DNA from: Platycnemis pennipes
Taxonomy: Eukaryota; Arthropoda; Insecta; Odonata; Platycnemididae
Direction: 5' to 3'
Assembly: GCA_933228895.1 (NCBI GenBank)
Contig: OW121850.1
Location: 32,683,773 to 32,747,772 of the forward strand
Length of the DNA: 64,000 nucleotides
This document shows, piece after piece, positions 34,047-45,840 of the stretch (positions are counted from its first letter, which is position 1; each line of letters starts with the position of its first letter). The translations under genes and the position numbers were made by a program. The notes under the pieces were generated by a model, which saw only the letters and a list, made by a program, of their open reading frames with translations, was not told where the DNA came from and searched no databases.

Positions 34047-34583
34047 CCTAGAGGGGCCGCCCCCGGCGTCTGACGCCGATCCGGAGGGCCCCGCGGATCG
34101 GCCCGCCGCCGTGGACGGCCCCCCTGCATGCTGACGGTGGTGGTGGTAATGGTGGTAGTGGTGCTGGTGGTGGTGGTGGTGGTGGGCGAGATGCGGCTGC
34201 CCCCCGCCGACGCCGCCGTACGTGCCGCCCGCCGGGAGGCATTGCGTGGTAACGGACGAGGGGTCTCCAGGGCGCGAGTGTAGCCTCGAAGAGGTCTGCA
34301 GGAGTGTCAGGATGGAGGGGGTGCTGTGGAGGCGGGCGGGCGGGTGGGGGTTGGTCCGCGTGGAGGGCGGGGGGGAGGGGGACCGGTTGTGCCTCCCCGA
34401 GGGAGCGGAGTGGGTGGAGTTGAGGGACCCAATGGTGGAGGGTGTGCTCTGGGGGTCCGCGGAGAAGAAGAAGGTGGCGGCGGCGGAGCGTCCAGGCTGC
34501 CGGGAGGCGCGGAGGCCCGCGACGGGGATCTGCCCTTTCTCTCCTCCTTGAAGAGGCCCAACTGAAGACCTGGCGAAAGTGGG
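34047..34583 (-). other. KCNIP: GC-rich open frame upstream of KChIP ATG (5' UTR or extended coding)
   Basis: The KChIP exon 1 frame stays open for about 179 codons up to the TAA at 34586-34584, with no ATG. Read as protein it would be rich in Pro, Ser, Thr and Gly with a His run (about 34137-34184, CAC/CAT codons). This could be 5' UTR or coding sequence entered from an unseen upstream exon. A weak acceptor-like CTTTCGCCAG lies at about 34579-34570. Confidence 0.4.
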
Positions 34584-34616
34584 TTACGTTCTTGGGGAGG
34601 GAAGTTGCGTATCCCT

Positions 34617-34625
34617 CCTTTTATG
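34617..34625 (-). promoter_or_regulatory. TATA-like element upstream of KChIP exon 1
   Basis: The minus strand reads CATAAAAGG at 34625-34617, about 35-40 bp before the long open GC-rich stretch. If used, transcription would begin near 34590 with a leader of about 540 nt before the ATG at 34046. The evidence is position and motif only. Confidence 0.25.
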
Positions 34626-34954
34626 TTGTGGCTGGCGGCGGGAGTACAAGAAGGTGCTGAGTCGTGAGCAGAGAAGATGTCGCTTCGGGAAATATTTCCG
34701 TAAGTGGCCCTCCCTGATAGCAGGGCGAAAATCTTATGCTGTTGGGGGGCAGAAAATATTTTAACCCCTTCTTTGACGAGGTAGTAAGGGGAAAGTGGAA
34801 CGAATAGTGTCGAACTGCGAGTAGCAATACTCAGGTTTGTTCCGGAAAACGCTCAGTCGGGCGTTCTCAATGCGGGTGGCTCGGAGGAGGTGTTGAAGAG
34901 GAGAATGAAAAGGTGTTTTTGAACAATCTGGGGAAGATATAAGATGATTCTAAG

Positions 34955-35090
34955 TAGGGATGTGTAGATTCTCGATACCTATTCTCGATACCACTGATTC
35001 TTTAGGATTGGTATCGGCATCGAGAATCGGTCGCCTAAAGTCGATACCGATACCGTCGATACTAGGGATGGTCGGATCGGATGCACTATG
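34955..35090. repeat. Fragment of a TAGGGATG-type palindromic element
   Basis: TAGGGATGTGTAGATTCTCG is followed by several GATACC/GGTATC units in both orientations and, at 35063, a second TAGGGATGGTCGG start. The design resembles the hAT MITE at 41117-41487 (TAGGGATGGGTCGG end and short inverted units), but the unit sequence differs. No target duplication was found. Confidence 0.45.
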
Positions 35091-37162
35091 CACATGATAT
35101 GCCAGAGGGAATCTTTTATTTTCCCGGAAAGTAGAGGTGTCATCTGTCAAGCGTCAAAGATGGAAGGCTTCCTTTTGCGGGTTTATGATTTTTTCACTTC
35201 CGGGCGGAGAAAGTTTTGTCGCACGAACTATCGTCGGCGGTTCAAACAAATGATCCCGTGAAACTACTTATAGGGACACGAGCAATTTCGCAAGAGTCCG
35301 ATTACAGATGATTGGTTCGGAAGATATCGACTGAAACTACGTTCACGAAAATCTCCAAGCCACATGCATAGAGATAATGTACTAGTTCTCCTCTTCATTC
35401 GAGGAATTGGGCATTAAGCATTTAAAAATGGTCGTACCCTCCTGAATCCGTATTTGACTGCACCTAAAATTTACAGGATGATAATGTCTCAAAGTTTAAC
35501 GGCAGAGGTAAATCAATAAATTTGGAAAAATACTTCTTTAGTGAGCATAGCAAATAACCTTGAGAATAATCGCGAGGAGCCTTAAGCACTGAAAGTTAGA
35601 GCGGTCGCGTTGGTACGAGTTAAAATGATTGATAGAAAATTATGCGCTATGGAAGCCCTCGATTGAAAACAAACTATTGAATATTTTCATTTCCATGAAT
35701 GAAAACCTTACCGCTTAATTGCCATCATTGTGCAGGAAATTAAGAGCCTGGTTCAAGCGTGTACCATACTTTGAATGCAAACCTACGGGAGAAGTTGACG
35801 AGAGAAAAGAGTAGCTCGACGCTCGCCAGACCTCTATGCCTTCAATATTTTGATGCCCGCGCCGGGAGTTCCAAGGAAAATGATGTGAGATATGCCTTCC
35901 GAGGATAAAACATGAGCCACCCCTTTGGTTCCTCTTAACCTTTCGTGGCAGGAGGAATTGATTGCTGTCGATTTTGGGTGTGGCTTCGTATTGATCCGAA
36001 AGTGGTGGAAGACGGAGATTTCGCTCTCAGTTGGGGTTCGGGCGTGTGTGCGTTCGTGATTGTGTGCCCGGGTGGGCACTCTAAAGAGGCGAGGAAGTCG
36101 CTTTAAGGAGGAGGAAGATGAAGGGATTGCGTAGGCGGAGGGAGGGCCGCGACGGATGATGAGAATCCGAGGGAGTGGATCCCGGAGATTATGGGATTAG
36201 GACCCTGTGCGCTGTGGCAACGATTATAGAGTGGGGCGAGGGGGTCCGCTGGATGCGTAGACGAAGGAAGCTAGGCGCATGGCTCCCGCTAGGTGGTCGT
36301 CCGGAGGTCAACGGGGCCACGGTCCTTCCGACCTCCTCCCTCTCAGGTCGCCGGCGTGGCTAGGGCCATCGGATGCTGGGCGCTGATTGGGCAGATCATC
36401 GTCCGACGGCAACGAGGAAGATTCCCTGGCGGAGGATGCCATCCATCTTCATCTCGACGCGAGGACTTTATATGCGTGTCATCTCGCGCACCGCTTCTCT
36501 CGGTCCTTGTGCCCTAAAATCGAGCGTAAGAGGCTCTGTTGTCGGGTTGTGTTCACACGGAAAACATTGATACAATGAGGAGGAGGGGGGAGATTGAAGA
36601 TTTAAAGCAAAGAAAATACATAAACGCGTGAACATCTTTTGCCGAAATTATAGGAGATTTTATCCACATTTGTTTTCCTTTGTATCTCTGCTCCCTATGA
36701 GTAACATGAGGATTTCCGAATTATCTACATTGTGTTCGTCAATTCTCAAAGAACTATTAGTGAGCTGGGGTTCTAAGGAAATCAAATGGAGATAAATGTT
36801 CATCTTTCTCCAAATTATTCGTATCAAATTGTATTGCATATTGAATTGGATTTGTATAAGTGAAATATTCATTTACAGCATGTCCTTAAATTAGGAATAA
36901 CAGAATCACGTTATAATCATATTATGGAATTCTGCCGTGCTACTAAAACATTCAAGGAGAAGAATATCACTACCACTATAATAATACAAACAAGTTAGAA
37001 TTATAATAACAAAAACCGACCAATAACAAACTTGAGATCATACATCAGTTTATCCTCAAATTCGGAGAATTTTAATTAAGGCATCCTAAAACGCATATAA
37101 GGGCTATTAATGAAGCCGTTTGAGAGATATTAATCTCCTGTAGGAAAACACGAATAATCTGT
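35091..37162. other. Upstream non-coding stretch with a GC-richer patch
   Basis: No gene was recognised. Between about 36090 and 36540 the sequence is GC-richer with short overlapping frames. They have no recognisable motif and may reflect composition only. Confidence 0.4.
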
Positions 37163-37202
37163 TTTTGATGTTAAAAAGTGAATTCACATTTTAACATCAA
37201 AA
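37163..37202. repeat. 40-bp near-perfect palindrome next to a SINE
   Basis: Arms TTTTGATGTTAAAA (37163-37176) and TTTTAACATCAAAA (37189-37202) are perfect inverted repeats. Between them GTGAATTCAC is itself a palindrome, so the whole 40-mer is symmetrical except for one A/A pair. The tRNA-like head of a SINE starts directly after it. Confidence 0.85.
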
Positions 37203-37420
37203 TCCGGTAGGCGGCGAGGTAAAGTCCTCGCCTGCTAATCCTAGGGTCGCGGGTTCGAGTCCCGCCGGGGAAAATTTTTCTCCACCCAGGACATGGATTT
37301 TTGTCAAGCTCTGTTGGTTCAGCCCCTGGGAAACCTGATGATAGGCAAATGCCTATTGGGATCTCAGGGGTATACGGACCAACAGAATAGTCCCAATGCA
37401 AAAAAACCTTAGATAAAAAT
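37203..37420 (+). repeat. tRNA-derived SINE (family 2)
   Basis: GGTAGGCGGCGAGGTAAAG (box A region) and GGGTTCGAGTCCC (box B, about 37251-37263) are spaced as in a tRNA head. They are followed by CCACCCAGGACATGGATTT and a non-tRNA body ending near CAATGCAAAAAAACC, which looks like the A-rich tail. A short related piece lies at about 61865-61915 on the other strand. Confidence 0.75.
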
Positions 37421-38117
37421 TTGGAGTGAAAATAAAAGTTCTGTAAATGATCGCTGAAAAGTTTGGTACAAAATTTCGAATCCTTGAAAGCATGAAATGT
37501 CAAAATGACAAGACAATTTTTCGCTGAAAATAAAGAATTTTAACAAATTACGATCGATTCCCTTTGTAACAAACAAGATTTGTAACAAACTAGATTTGAC
37601 GTACTGCATAATATTCAGGTTAAACAAATGTTTCAAAATTATGCTTCAGGAAATTTCCTTTATTTTAGTGGAAAATTGGCTTGTCCTTTGATCCGTCATA
37701 ATATAGCAATTGCACCCCACCTCGCCGGATATAGTACCTTTATTCATCCTTAACCGTATGTTATCCAATTGTTTATGCAAATGTTTGATATGCAATTCCA
37801 CCGCTTTTTTGCCAATAAACCCTACTATAGAAATGTCTATAGTAGAATTATAGAGACATGATAATAGTTAAATGTATAAGTAGGGTTTCGTAGGCATGCT
37901 GAGGAGCCATATACATGCGATTTCTATGGTGAAAAGTTTAACAAATGAATCTGTGGGGGGAGAGAGGAAAGAATAGACATTTTGAAATGGTCGAAGAAAT
38001 AATCAAGTACTGAGGTATACTTAGGGACATGGAGAGAAGAGTGCGGAGAAGACGGGTTAAGGAACGCACGGTGGTTACCACGGGATATTTTTTGTTTTGT
38101 ATTCATCATTTACACCT
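37421..38117. other. Non-coding stretch with a small inverted repeat
   Basis: A 72-bp structure lies at 37817-37888. Its outer arms are AAACCCTACT and AGTAGGGTTT, and a perfect hairpin CTACTATAGA/TCTATAGTAG sits inside the left part. Nothing else was recognised. Confidence 0.5.
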
Positions 38118-38400
38118 GTGAGTACCATTTGGCTCATTCCATATCAAATCACCGCGAAAAATGATGATTTTGACCATAGATGTCACCGATTTTGTTGAAA
38201 GCTTCAGAAGTTGTGGAGATTTATGTCCTAAATTATGGGGTGAAACAGGTTTAAAAAATTCATATTCGTTGCTTAGTTACAGAATGACTACAGTTTGTTG
38301 ATTTGCAGAAACACGTGGTTGCTTTTTAGGTGATATATTGAAAACAATAAGTACTACAGAGACGTGCGGCATGTTATTTGAAAGTAGTTAAAACATTAAA
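38118..38400. repeat. Dispersed repeat, copy 1
   Basis: This resembles 41930-42200 in the same orientation. The shared anchor is TTGTTGATTTGCAG(A/G)AACACGTGGTTG, and GGTGATAT, AGTACTA and TTATGTCCTAAATTATGG-like segments occur in the same order. No coding frame was seen and the family is unknown. Confidence 0.65.
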
Positions 38401-38784
38401 ATGATTGAACCACATTAATGGTTTTTTACTTTGTGAAGGAGTGAAAATTCAAGCTTATCATTTTAACCTTGGACTTAAAACTTTCTTGGATGAAAAACGT
38501 TACTCATTTGGAAAGTAAAAACGTTTTGTTTTGTATTTCTAGGATATTAAAAATATCCATAAAATAACTCCCACATACAGCATAGTATTGTCAATTTGGC
38601 CGTGAAAAATTACTTCGAGCACATTTGGCGTTATATGGTGGAACAATATTTCCCAGATTAAAAAAAAGAGCATAATTTGTACTGTTCACTTAGATATCAT
38701 ATAGTTTCATATAATAAAAAAACACGTGTTTAAACAATTAGGGCGTAATTATCAGGTCTACTGTAAGTTATAATATCCAACAGG

Positions 38785-39785
38785 AATTCGTACCTACATT
38801 TCTATCCGCGGACTGTGAATCTTTTATCACAATACTTCTAACATGGGAAGAGGAAGTACTAAGTAAAGGGATAAATTTCGCTCGTAAACCTCTTGGGACC
38901 AACTGATCATAGATAGCAAACCGACCCCCTAGTGCCGAGCAAATTGGGATCAAACAATTACGTGAAAATTCCCGAAAAAGTATTATCGATTATGAGTCTC
39001 AGCTTAAAAAATATGAACAAGAAAACATTATTCCTATCATAAAATCAATTTTAGACTCCTTAACTCAGGAAGATTTAATAGTGAATAAAGGAGACAAAAG
39101 CAATAATGTTGTGATCCTGAACAAATTTGACTACGTAGGCAAAAATACTGATTTCATCCCTGACAACTCTTCCGTTAGAGTAAGAAACAATCCAACGACT
39201 AAGTATCAACTAAAGGCGAAACCAGTTTCAGCTCTTGATCAGAAACCAGAGAAAATACTCAAGTTGTCCAACTGTCTTCATCCGAGGCTCTATGGTCTCA
39301 TAAAACTCCACAAAAATAATTTCCCTTTCCGGCCAGTTGTTTCCGGTGTGGGAGCACCGACTATTCAACTTGCCTTCAAATTGAATGCAATAACTTATTC
39401 AAATCTCGTAATGGTATAAAAACTCATGCCAGAAAAATTAGCTGAACGCTTAAATAACCACTTCGGCTAATACTAAACTATTATCCTTTGATGTCAAGAA
39501 CCTGTTTACTTCAGTTACCGTAAAAGAAACATTGAACGTTGCTAATGATATTTTGAAAAACTCAGCTCAATCTTATACATAATAATTGATGGGTTGATAT
39601 AATTATTAGACATATGCACGAAAGAAAACAATTTTTATTCAAGAGTATATACTACCTTCATGAAGGGGGTTTAGTCGTGGGTTCACCGTTACCTCTGGTA
39701 CCTTTATTTTTATGAATGAACTTGAAAGAAAACATTTGAATCCCAATTTTAACCTTTTAAACACAGTATTAAATTGTACTTAAAG
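38785..39785 (+). mobile_element. Penelope-like element fragment (reverse transcriptase)
   Basis: Plus-strand frames give LTWEEEVLSKGINFARKPLG (38840-38900), DYESQLKKYEQENIIP (about 39000), KGDKSNNVVILNKFDYV (39090), LHPRLYGLIKLHKNNFPFRP then VVSGVGAPTIQLAFKL (39280-39380), LSFDVKNLFTSVTVKETLNV (about 39485) and VVGSPLPLVPL followed, after a frame change, by MNELERKHLN (39675-39740). This is the Penelope-type RT order, with its KTHK-like and PRPIVS-like motifs. The catalytic YxDD region and the GIY-YIG nuclease are not present. Stops and frameshifts make it inactive. Confidence 0.85.
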
Positions 39786-41116
39786 TATAAATGGACAATG
39801 CAACTTTTGCAGTTTTAATTTAATCCACGAAAAAATAATTATGATATTTAAATGTATAATTATCATATTTAAATAAATAATTAATATTAATTAATGGTAT
39901 AATAATAAAATTAATTGCACTAAACTTAAGGCAACAAAGGTTTATTAGTTCAGCGATAGGAATGGATCACTAATGGACCAAGTGCCTTATTTGCTCTAAT
40001 TCAATGTGAAAAAATAAAAGATTGAGAAGTTTCAATGACAAGTTTTTAATTATCTTAAAAATTATAAAATAACCGTGAAAGAAATGAAAATTAGTTTCAT
40101 GAAAGTATTAGCCTCTTCCTTTTCCCATATGGTACGAAAATTCCAAGCTGAATTGATGTGGAAAAGTTATAATGTCCATTTCAACATACCATGAATCTTT
40201 TAGGAATCATCATTATTTAAAAATATTTTATCTTCAGAAATGTGTTGCTTAACTTTTTCAAATGTAATTTGGATACCAGGATCAAAGGGTTTTGAGATTA
40301 AAATGCAATTTATTACACATTAGAATTTGAAAAATAGTTCATTATTGTGCTATCTACTTGTATGAACCTAACTTTCGCTGGCTTAGAAAATTTTTTCTGA
40401 ACGGACTGCAGAGCAGGATTTTGCAAATGAAAAATACATTCCGAACAAATATCCTACATAATAGACCACCAGCAACTCCTTATACTAATGGAGCATTGCC
40501 TATCTTTCAGGATGCAAGCTTACGATAGGCGCCGGATTCATCGGGAGATCCTAGAAATTGGAAGTTAAATTTTTTAAACTCTCAGTTGTCGAAATAAGAT
40601 ATATTCCTCCAGCTCCTCCTAAAAAAACAATTAACTTACGGGTTGAAAACAATGTCTTTAATTTATGAAGGTTATATTCTTGACAACAATACCACGAAAG
40701 TGATTCTTATGGGGTTCTGAAATACCAGTAAACTGGTGTCCTCTCACACATCGCGCCTTTTTATGAGGGTAGCGCTAGCATGGATTAGAAGAATTACACC
40801 ATTACTTACGTAGCATTGGTAAAATGGGATGGGGTATGAATAACATTACATGAGTAACGTCAATGTTCTTCAACGTCCAATGTTCTTCGTAAAATATTTC
40901 CATACATTTCGGGGAAAAGTTTTCTGTAATAACGACGCAGTATTGTAATTTCTATGATGCCATAAATTAAACAAATAGAGTAATAACTGGTTTACGATCT
41001 AGATACACACGTTTCCATTGGTTATGACGCTATCATGTGGTTTACATGAATCTTTTGGGGAAATCTTGGTAAGTGGTGGATAATATGCAAATATTTATAG
41101 AAAATTAACTTATTAG
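39786..41116. other. AT-rich non-coding stretch
   Basis: No coding region, RNA gene or bounded repeat was recognised. Confidence 0.5.
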
Positions 41117-41487
41117 TAGGGATGGGTCGGTTCGGTTCTTCGGTTCTCGGTTCCACCGGTTCTTGAGCTTAGAACCGGAACCGGAACCGAGGCCAAAAAT
41201 AATCGGTACCGAAATAATTGGCGCGAAAACCAGTTTGAAACCTACTCACACTCCGAAAGTGGAGACTTCACATTAAAACCTGGTGAAATAGTGTACTTAG
41301 ATGCTTCAAAGTCGCGAATTATTCTAATTCAGTCTCTGAAAATGATTATTGATTACCTTATCTTACCATTGAGCAATGCAAAGTAAGTGGTAAATTAAGA
41401 ACCGGAACCGAGAATCGGAACCGAGAACCGAAGTTAAGAACCTAACCGGAACCGGAACCGAAAAAACGCGGAACCGACCCATCCCTA
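41117..41487. mobile_element. hAT-type MITE with GGAACC-rich arms
   Basis: This 371-bp element has perfect terminal repeats TAGGGATGGGTCGGTTC. The flanks CTTATTAG (41109-41116) and CTTAATAG (41488-41495) match at 7 of 8 positions. Both arms carry many GGAACCG/CGGTTCC units in mirrored arrangement, and the centre is unique and AT-rich. An 8-bp duplication and a TAGGG start fit hAT elements. Confidence 0.8.
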
Positions 41488-41587
41488 CTTAATAGTGATC
41501 CAATTTCTCAACAATACAGTCACGCACGAGGTAAAACTATTCCATAGTAGTTGTAAATAGTAGAAACTTAATCTTCCCCAAGTTTCT

Positions 41588-41720
41588 TCGGGGATCGGGT
41601 ATGTGAGGTGGCTAGAGTTCTGGCCTCCCAATCCGAGGGGCCGGGTTCGATTCCCGGCAGTGGCGGATTTTTCAGTGGAAAATCCGCCACTGCCCAGTAT
41701 AAAAAGCCAGGGTAACCAAA
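41588..41720 (+). repeat. tRNA-derived SINE (family 3) with 14-bp hairpin
   Basis: GTGAGGTGGCTAGAG (box A) and GGGTTCGATTCCC (box B, 41643-41655) form the head. Immediately after it, 41658-41671 and 41679-41692 are perfect inverted repeats (CAGTGGCGGATTTT and its complement) around TCAGTGG. Confidence 0.7.
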
Positions 41721-41929
41721 GCATAGTTACCAAATGTAGTCAAAATATTGAAAATAGTCATGAAACTGCGGTACTGGTGACAAAATAAAGAAAGAAGCCA
41801 AAGATCAAAGACATGGTGAATCATATTGGTAAACAAAATCAAATACCTAAACCTGAAGTCCAATTGCTAACACAAACTGTGGTTCAAATTTAATATTTTA
41901 TGACTGCATGTTATCACAGCACACATGTG

Positions 41930-42200
41930 GTTATTCTGTTTTCCCACTACTTATATGCATGGAAAAATTACGATTTTGAGCTTCGAACTCTGATTTCTTT
42001 CAAAATTTCAGAAACTGTATTGTAAGGGATTTACATCCTGAGTCATGGAGTTAAACCGTATTCGACATCCCTTGTTTTGTTACAGCATGACGTCAATTTG
42101 TTGATTTGCAGGAACACGTGGTTGTGTTTTCGGTGATATCTCGGAAACTATTAGTACTAGACAAACACACGATGTTCTTCGAAAAGTCAAGATGTTCTAC
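41930..42200. repeat. Dispersed repeat, copy 2
   Basis: This is the same-orientation partner of 38118-38400. The best-conserved part is around 42095-42145 (GTTGATTTGCAGGAACACG). Confidence 0.65.
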
Positions 42201-45200
42201 GTGCATAAATGTATTTATATTAGCAAACATTTATATTTTCAGTATATTTTAAATTGCAAATTTTCATTGATTTTCATAAAATTTTACTAGTTTTATAGTC
42301 ATCCTTCTTTATAAAATACAAAATATTTGCGTCGTTAATAGTTCATTTAAGAGAAAAGAAATACTTTTTTGAGGTGAGCGCGCACCGCAGCTGCTGAATT
42401 ATGCTGGTAACACAATTCTTCGAAGTGGCTTCAAACACAGTTACAATTTAAATTACGCTGCTGACTTTTATGGAATAGTGTTTTCAGTGGTTTTGCCGAG
42501 TAGCATGCTACATTCCGATATGGTTAATTGAGGTTGACCTGTGGAATACCTTCTTCGAATTCCTTTTGTCTTACACTGCGTCATATGTGGTAACGAAGGA
42601 AACTGCCGTCCCGTTAAAGCTAGAACTTCGTCGACTGGTACAGTTGATCTGAAATTTGAATTTGGTTTTCATAGGCGCACTGTAGGATTTTACTCGCTGC
42701 CAAACGCTTGAGGCTTCATCACTAGAACCCTTTCCTTTAGCCTTTGCATAAATAAGTCATTCAACTTTTACTCCAAGCCATCTCCATTTTATAGTGTATT
42801 CTTTCTGTTATACATTTGACCTAGACGGGGTTGGGGTTGAAAATAAAGCAATATCTTGAGGAAAGGAAGGTGACTGAGACGAAGTCGTTTAAATATCACG
42901 CCCTCAGACGCATTTTACTCCCAAGCTCTCGAATTCTAACACTTTTCCCAGAATCCCACATTTAGCCACAGGGTGGCGGTAAGAAGAGATCTCTGACACT
43001 AACAAGGGGGAACGAGGAACAAAAAAGAAATTCAATGAACAGAAAGGCGATGGCATCGACTCACTTCCCACGATGATTAGAGGAATATTATACGGTGTGT
43101 GGGATATGAAAAGTTAGAACGAGAGTAGAAAAGAAAAACACATGTACGATTAAATATGTGCGAAAATTACGGAAAAAATAATTTGATCTTTAGTTGGTTT
43201 GTTGAAATGAAATGGTTAGAGAAGTGTATACACAAGATGGTAACGAAAGTTTAAATGTGAAATTGTTGAAAATTTACTATACATCTTATTAATTATTTAT
43301 TTGGAAAACTTAAAGATTCATAAATGTCTTTAGCTGATAATAACCCGTTCTAATTTTTGGCTAATTAAGTGCAGGTAAGCCAATCAAGAGCACAATTCAA
43401 TTTAATTTTCTCCAGTCCAATCACTTTAATTTCTCGTTATAACCCTCATTTTTTTCTCTCGGACTGGGGAAAATGTGAAGTCGCTTCCATTGGACATAGA
43501 AAACTTCTTGAGAACTTATTGAACCACTCATTTTATTATAAAATTAAAACGACTTTTCCATTAAGGTACTTAAGAAGGGGACGAGAGGAAAACGTTCCAC
43601 TAAAGATGTCTTAAAACTCATCAGTTTTTGATTAAAATCAATTCCCTAGATTGAAAAATCAACGTTTAACATCGTAGTTCAGGTAAACGAGAGGTAGATT
43701 AGGATATATTTCTGAGTTTCGTTTTTATTGGCATTGATTTTTGCTATTGATTTGATACATGAAATCAAAGAAAAACCCTTGGTTATTCCCTTGGGCTTTA
43801 TAATGACTGGGAGGCCATATAATAGGAGCAGCAATGAATGGAAGGCATTTTAAATTTTATAAATTGGTGACAATTTGAAGTTACGATTTGGCAGAAGTTA
43901 CGATATTTCACCCAATCGTTTCATTTTTATAGACTCAAAAATTATATTCAATTGTGATTAATTTGTAACCCATTCATATGACACCAAGTTCATAGAGAAC
44001 AAGTGCAGTAAAGATCCTGGAACTACAATATTACTTTTTATTGGTATCTCAACATTCTAAAACTAAAAGAACTCATGTAATGCAAAAGTAGCCAACTACG
44101 AAGTTATTATTATTGAATGAGGAGAACCAAGTTTTTGTTTAGCGGAGGTTTTTATCTATGAATAATAAAATGAACCCTTGATAGCGCAAAGATTCTTGAT
44201 CCAAAGAGATAGGAAGCAATATTTTTTCTCCGAAGGAAACAGATAGTGGTTAGTAACAACGGCATTGGTTCACCAAGTTTAATACTTTATATCCCATTTC
44301 ATTTATATCTTCATGAAACCAGATGCATTGAGATTTAAATAATAAATGCACTCTAATGGAATAATTCCATCCTAATTACAGTTCAGGCTTACATTACTAA
44401 CGCCAAGGGCGTCGGTATTTTTCATAGACCTGAAATCAATAAAACTAGCGTCGACGTCATTCTAACTACTTGCAGTCAAAAACGTTAAGTGGTAGTTTTC
44501 ATTTTCTGTGTCTCTTTTTTCATCCTCGAATTTTCATTTTCTGTGTGTCAGAAATTTGCAGGAAATCGCAGGTTACCCAGGGAAAAGAACTGGCCCCCAT
44601 ACCATAAATGTGTAAATTTCGCCCGCCAATGGCTTAGTGTGGGGTGAGCTCTACGCTTACCTATCAAAAAACAACCTACATACACACCTACATTTTTTAT
44701 ATAAAGACACTGGCTACATACAGTGGAATAGTTTCTTACTTGTAGGATTTCAGGTTTTCCTGAAAGCGATACTTACACCTAAGACAAATTGTTCTCGTGT
44801 TTCTCTGGCTCAAAATTATTCACTCTGAAGACGATGTATAAGCTTAGTTGTTGACAAGCTAGTGTCTTTAAATGCTATCAACCGCTATTAAAGACGAGAA
44901 CAATTATTTCTTAGTTTTCTTACCGGAGTAGCTCATTGGACGAGGGTGGGTGTAATGCTTATAGGAGAAGATTTGCGATGATCTAAGATTCACGTTGGCT
45001 AAGGAGGCGTTTACGAACAGGTGGACTTCTGATGAATACTTTACGAAGGGATTTTCAGAAAAGGTTAGTAAATAGCTTACTGTGGTGCGTGAATATGAAT
45101 GGACCTCAAACATTGACTCTATTGAAGAATGATTGAAAATTTTGGGTGCTTGAGGAATATTGGTTTGGAAGAAGATGGAGAGAGACAGCGATGGACGGAT

Positions 45201-45830
45201 AAGGTGAGTGAATTAAGAGTTGCTGAACATAGTGGGGCAGGAAATAATGCTGTTTGTGGAAATAAGGAAAAGTCAGAGCAAAAGAATGAAACAGGCAATT
45301 AGGGACAACTGGATACTAAAGGCCGAAAATGAGGGTACAATGAGGGCAAGCAAGGAAGAAAAATAAAGGATACAATTATAATTATAAAAATAAAGAAAGA
45401 AGAGGTGGAAAATTTGTTGATATGAGGAGAGAAAGAGTTGGTAAGAAAAATATTTCGAAAGCAATGAAAAATAGTAGGATCACTCCATCAAACCAGGAGA
45501 TGATTATAAATCAACCAAGGAAGACATGTACTCGAAATTCGCCCAGATATTCTCCTTCGCAAGTGCCTACGCACTCAATCGTACACCTTCACCCGAGCCT
45601 TTACTCAGAACTAAGGAAGAAAGCAAGTCCGCCGGAGAGGAAAGGAGAGTTTGGAGAGAGTGAGAGAGGGGGAGGAGAGGGGACAGTTTGTGGAGTGGCA
45701 CACCACGTAGGCGGCTGACGTGTGCTGAGGGGGAACTCCCTGGGAACAGCGCCGCGGTGGAATTGAGAAAGTCTTGGGGACGAATTACGACGGTTTGTTT
45801 TCCGGGTCCCTCTCTCCGTCGAGGTCGGCC

Positions 45831-45840
45831 GTATAAAAGG
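45831..45840 (+). promoter_or_regulatory. TATA-box-like element in a GC-rich patch
   Basis: GTATAAAAGG lies in GC-rich surroundings (GAGGTCGGCC just upstream) and matches the TATA consensus well. A plus-strand transcript starting about 30 bp downstream is conceivable, but no associated coding region was found. Confidence 0.2.

Noticed and set aside
34222..34561. Plus- and minus-strand frames rich in Pro/Gly/Arg upstream of KChIP exon 1
   Set aside because: They are composition-driven. The minus frame ending at 34561 begins with TTG, not ATG, and is out of frame with the KChIP exon.
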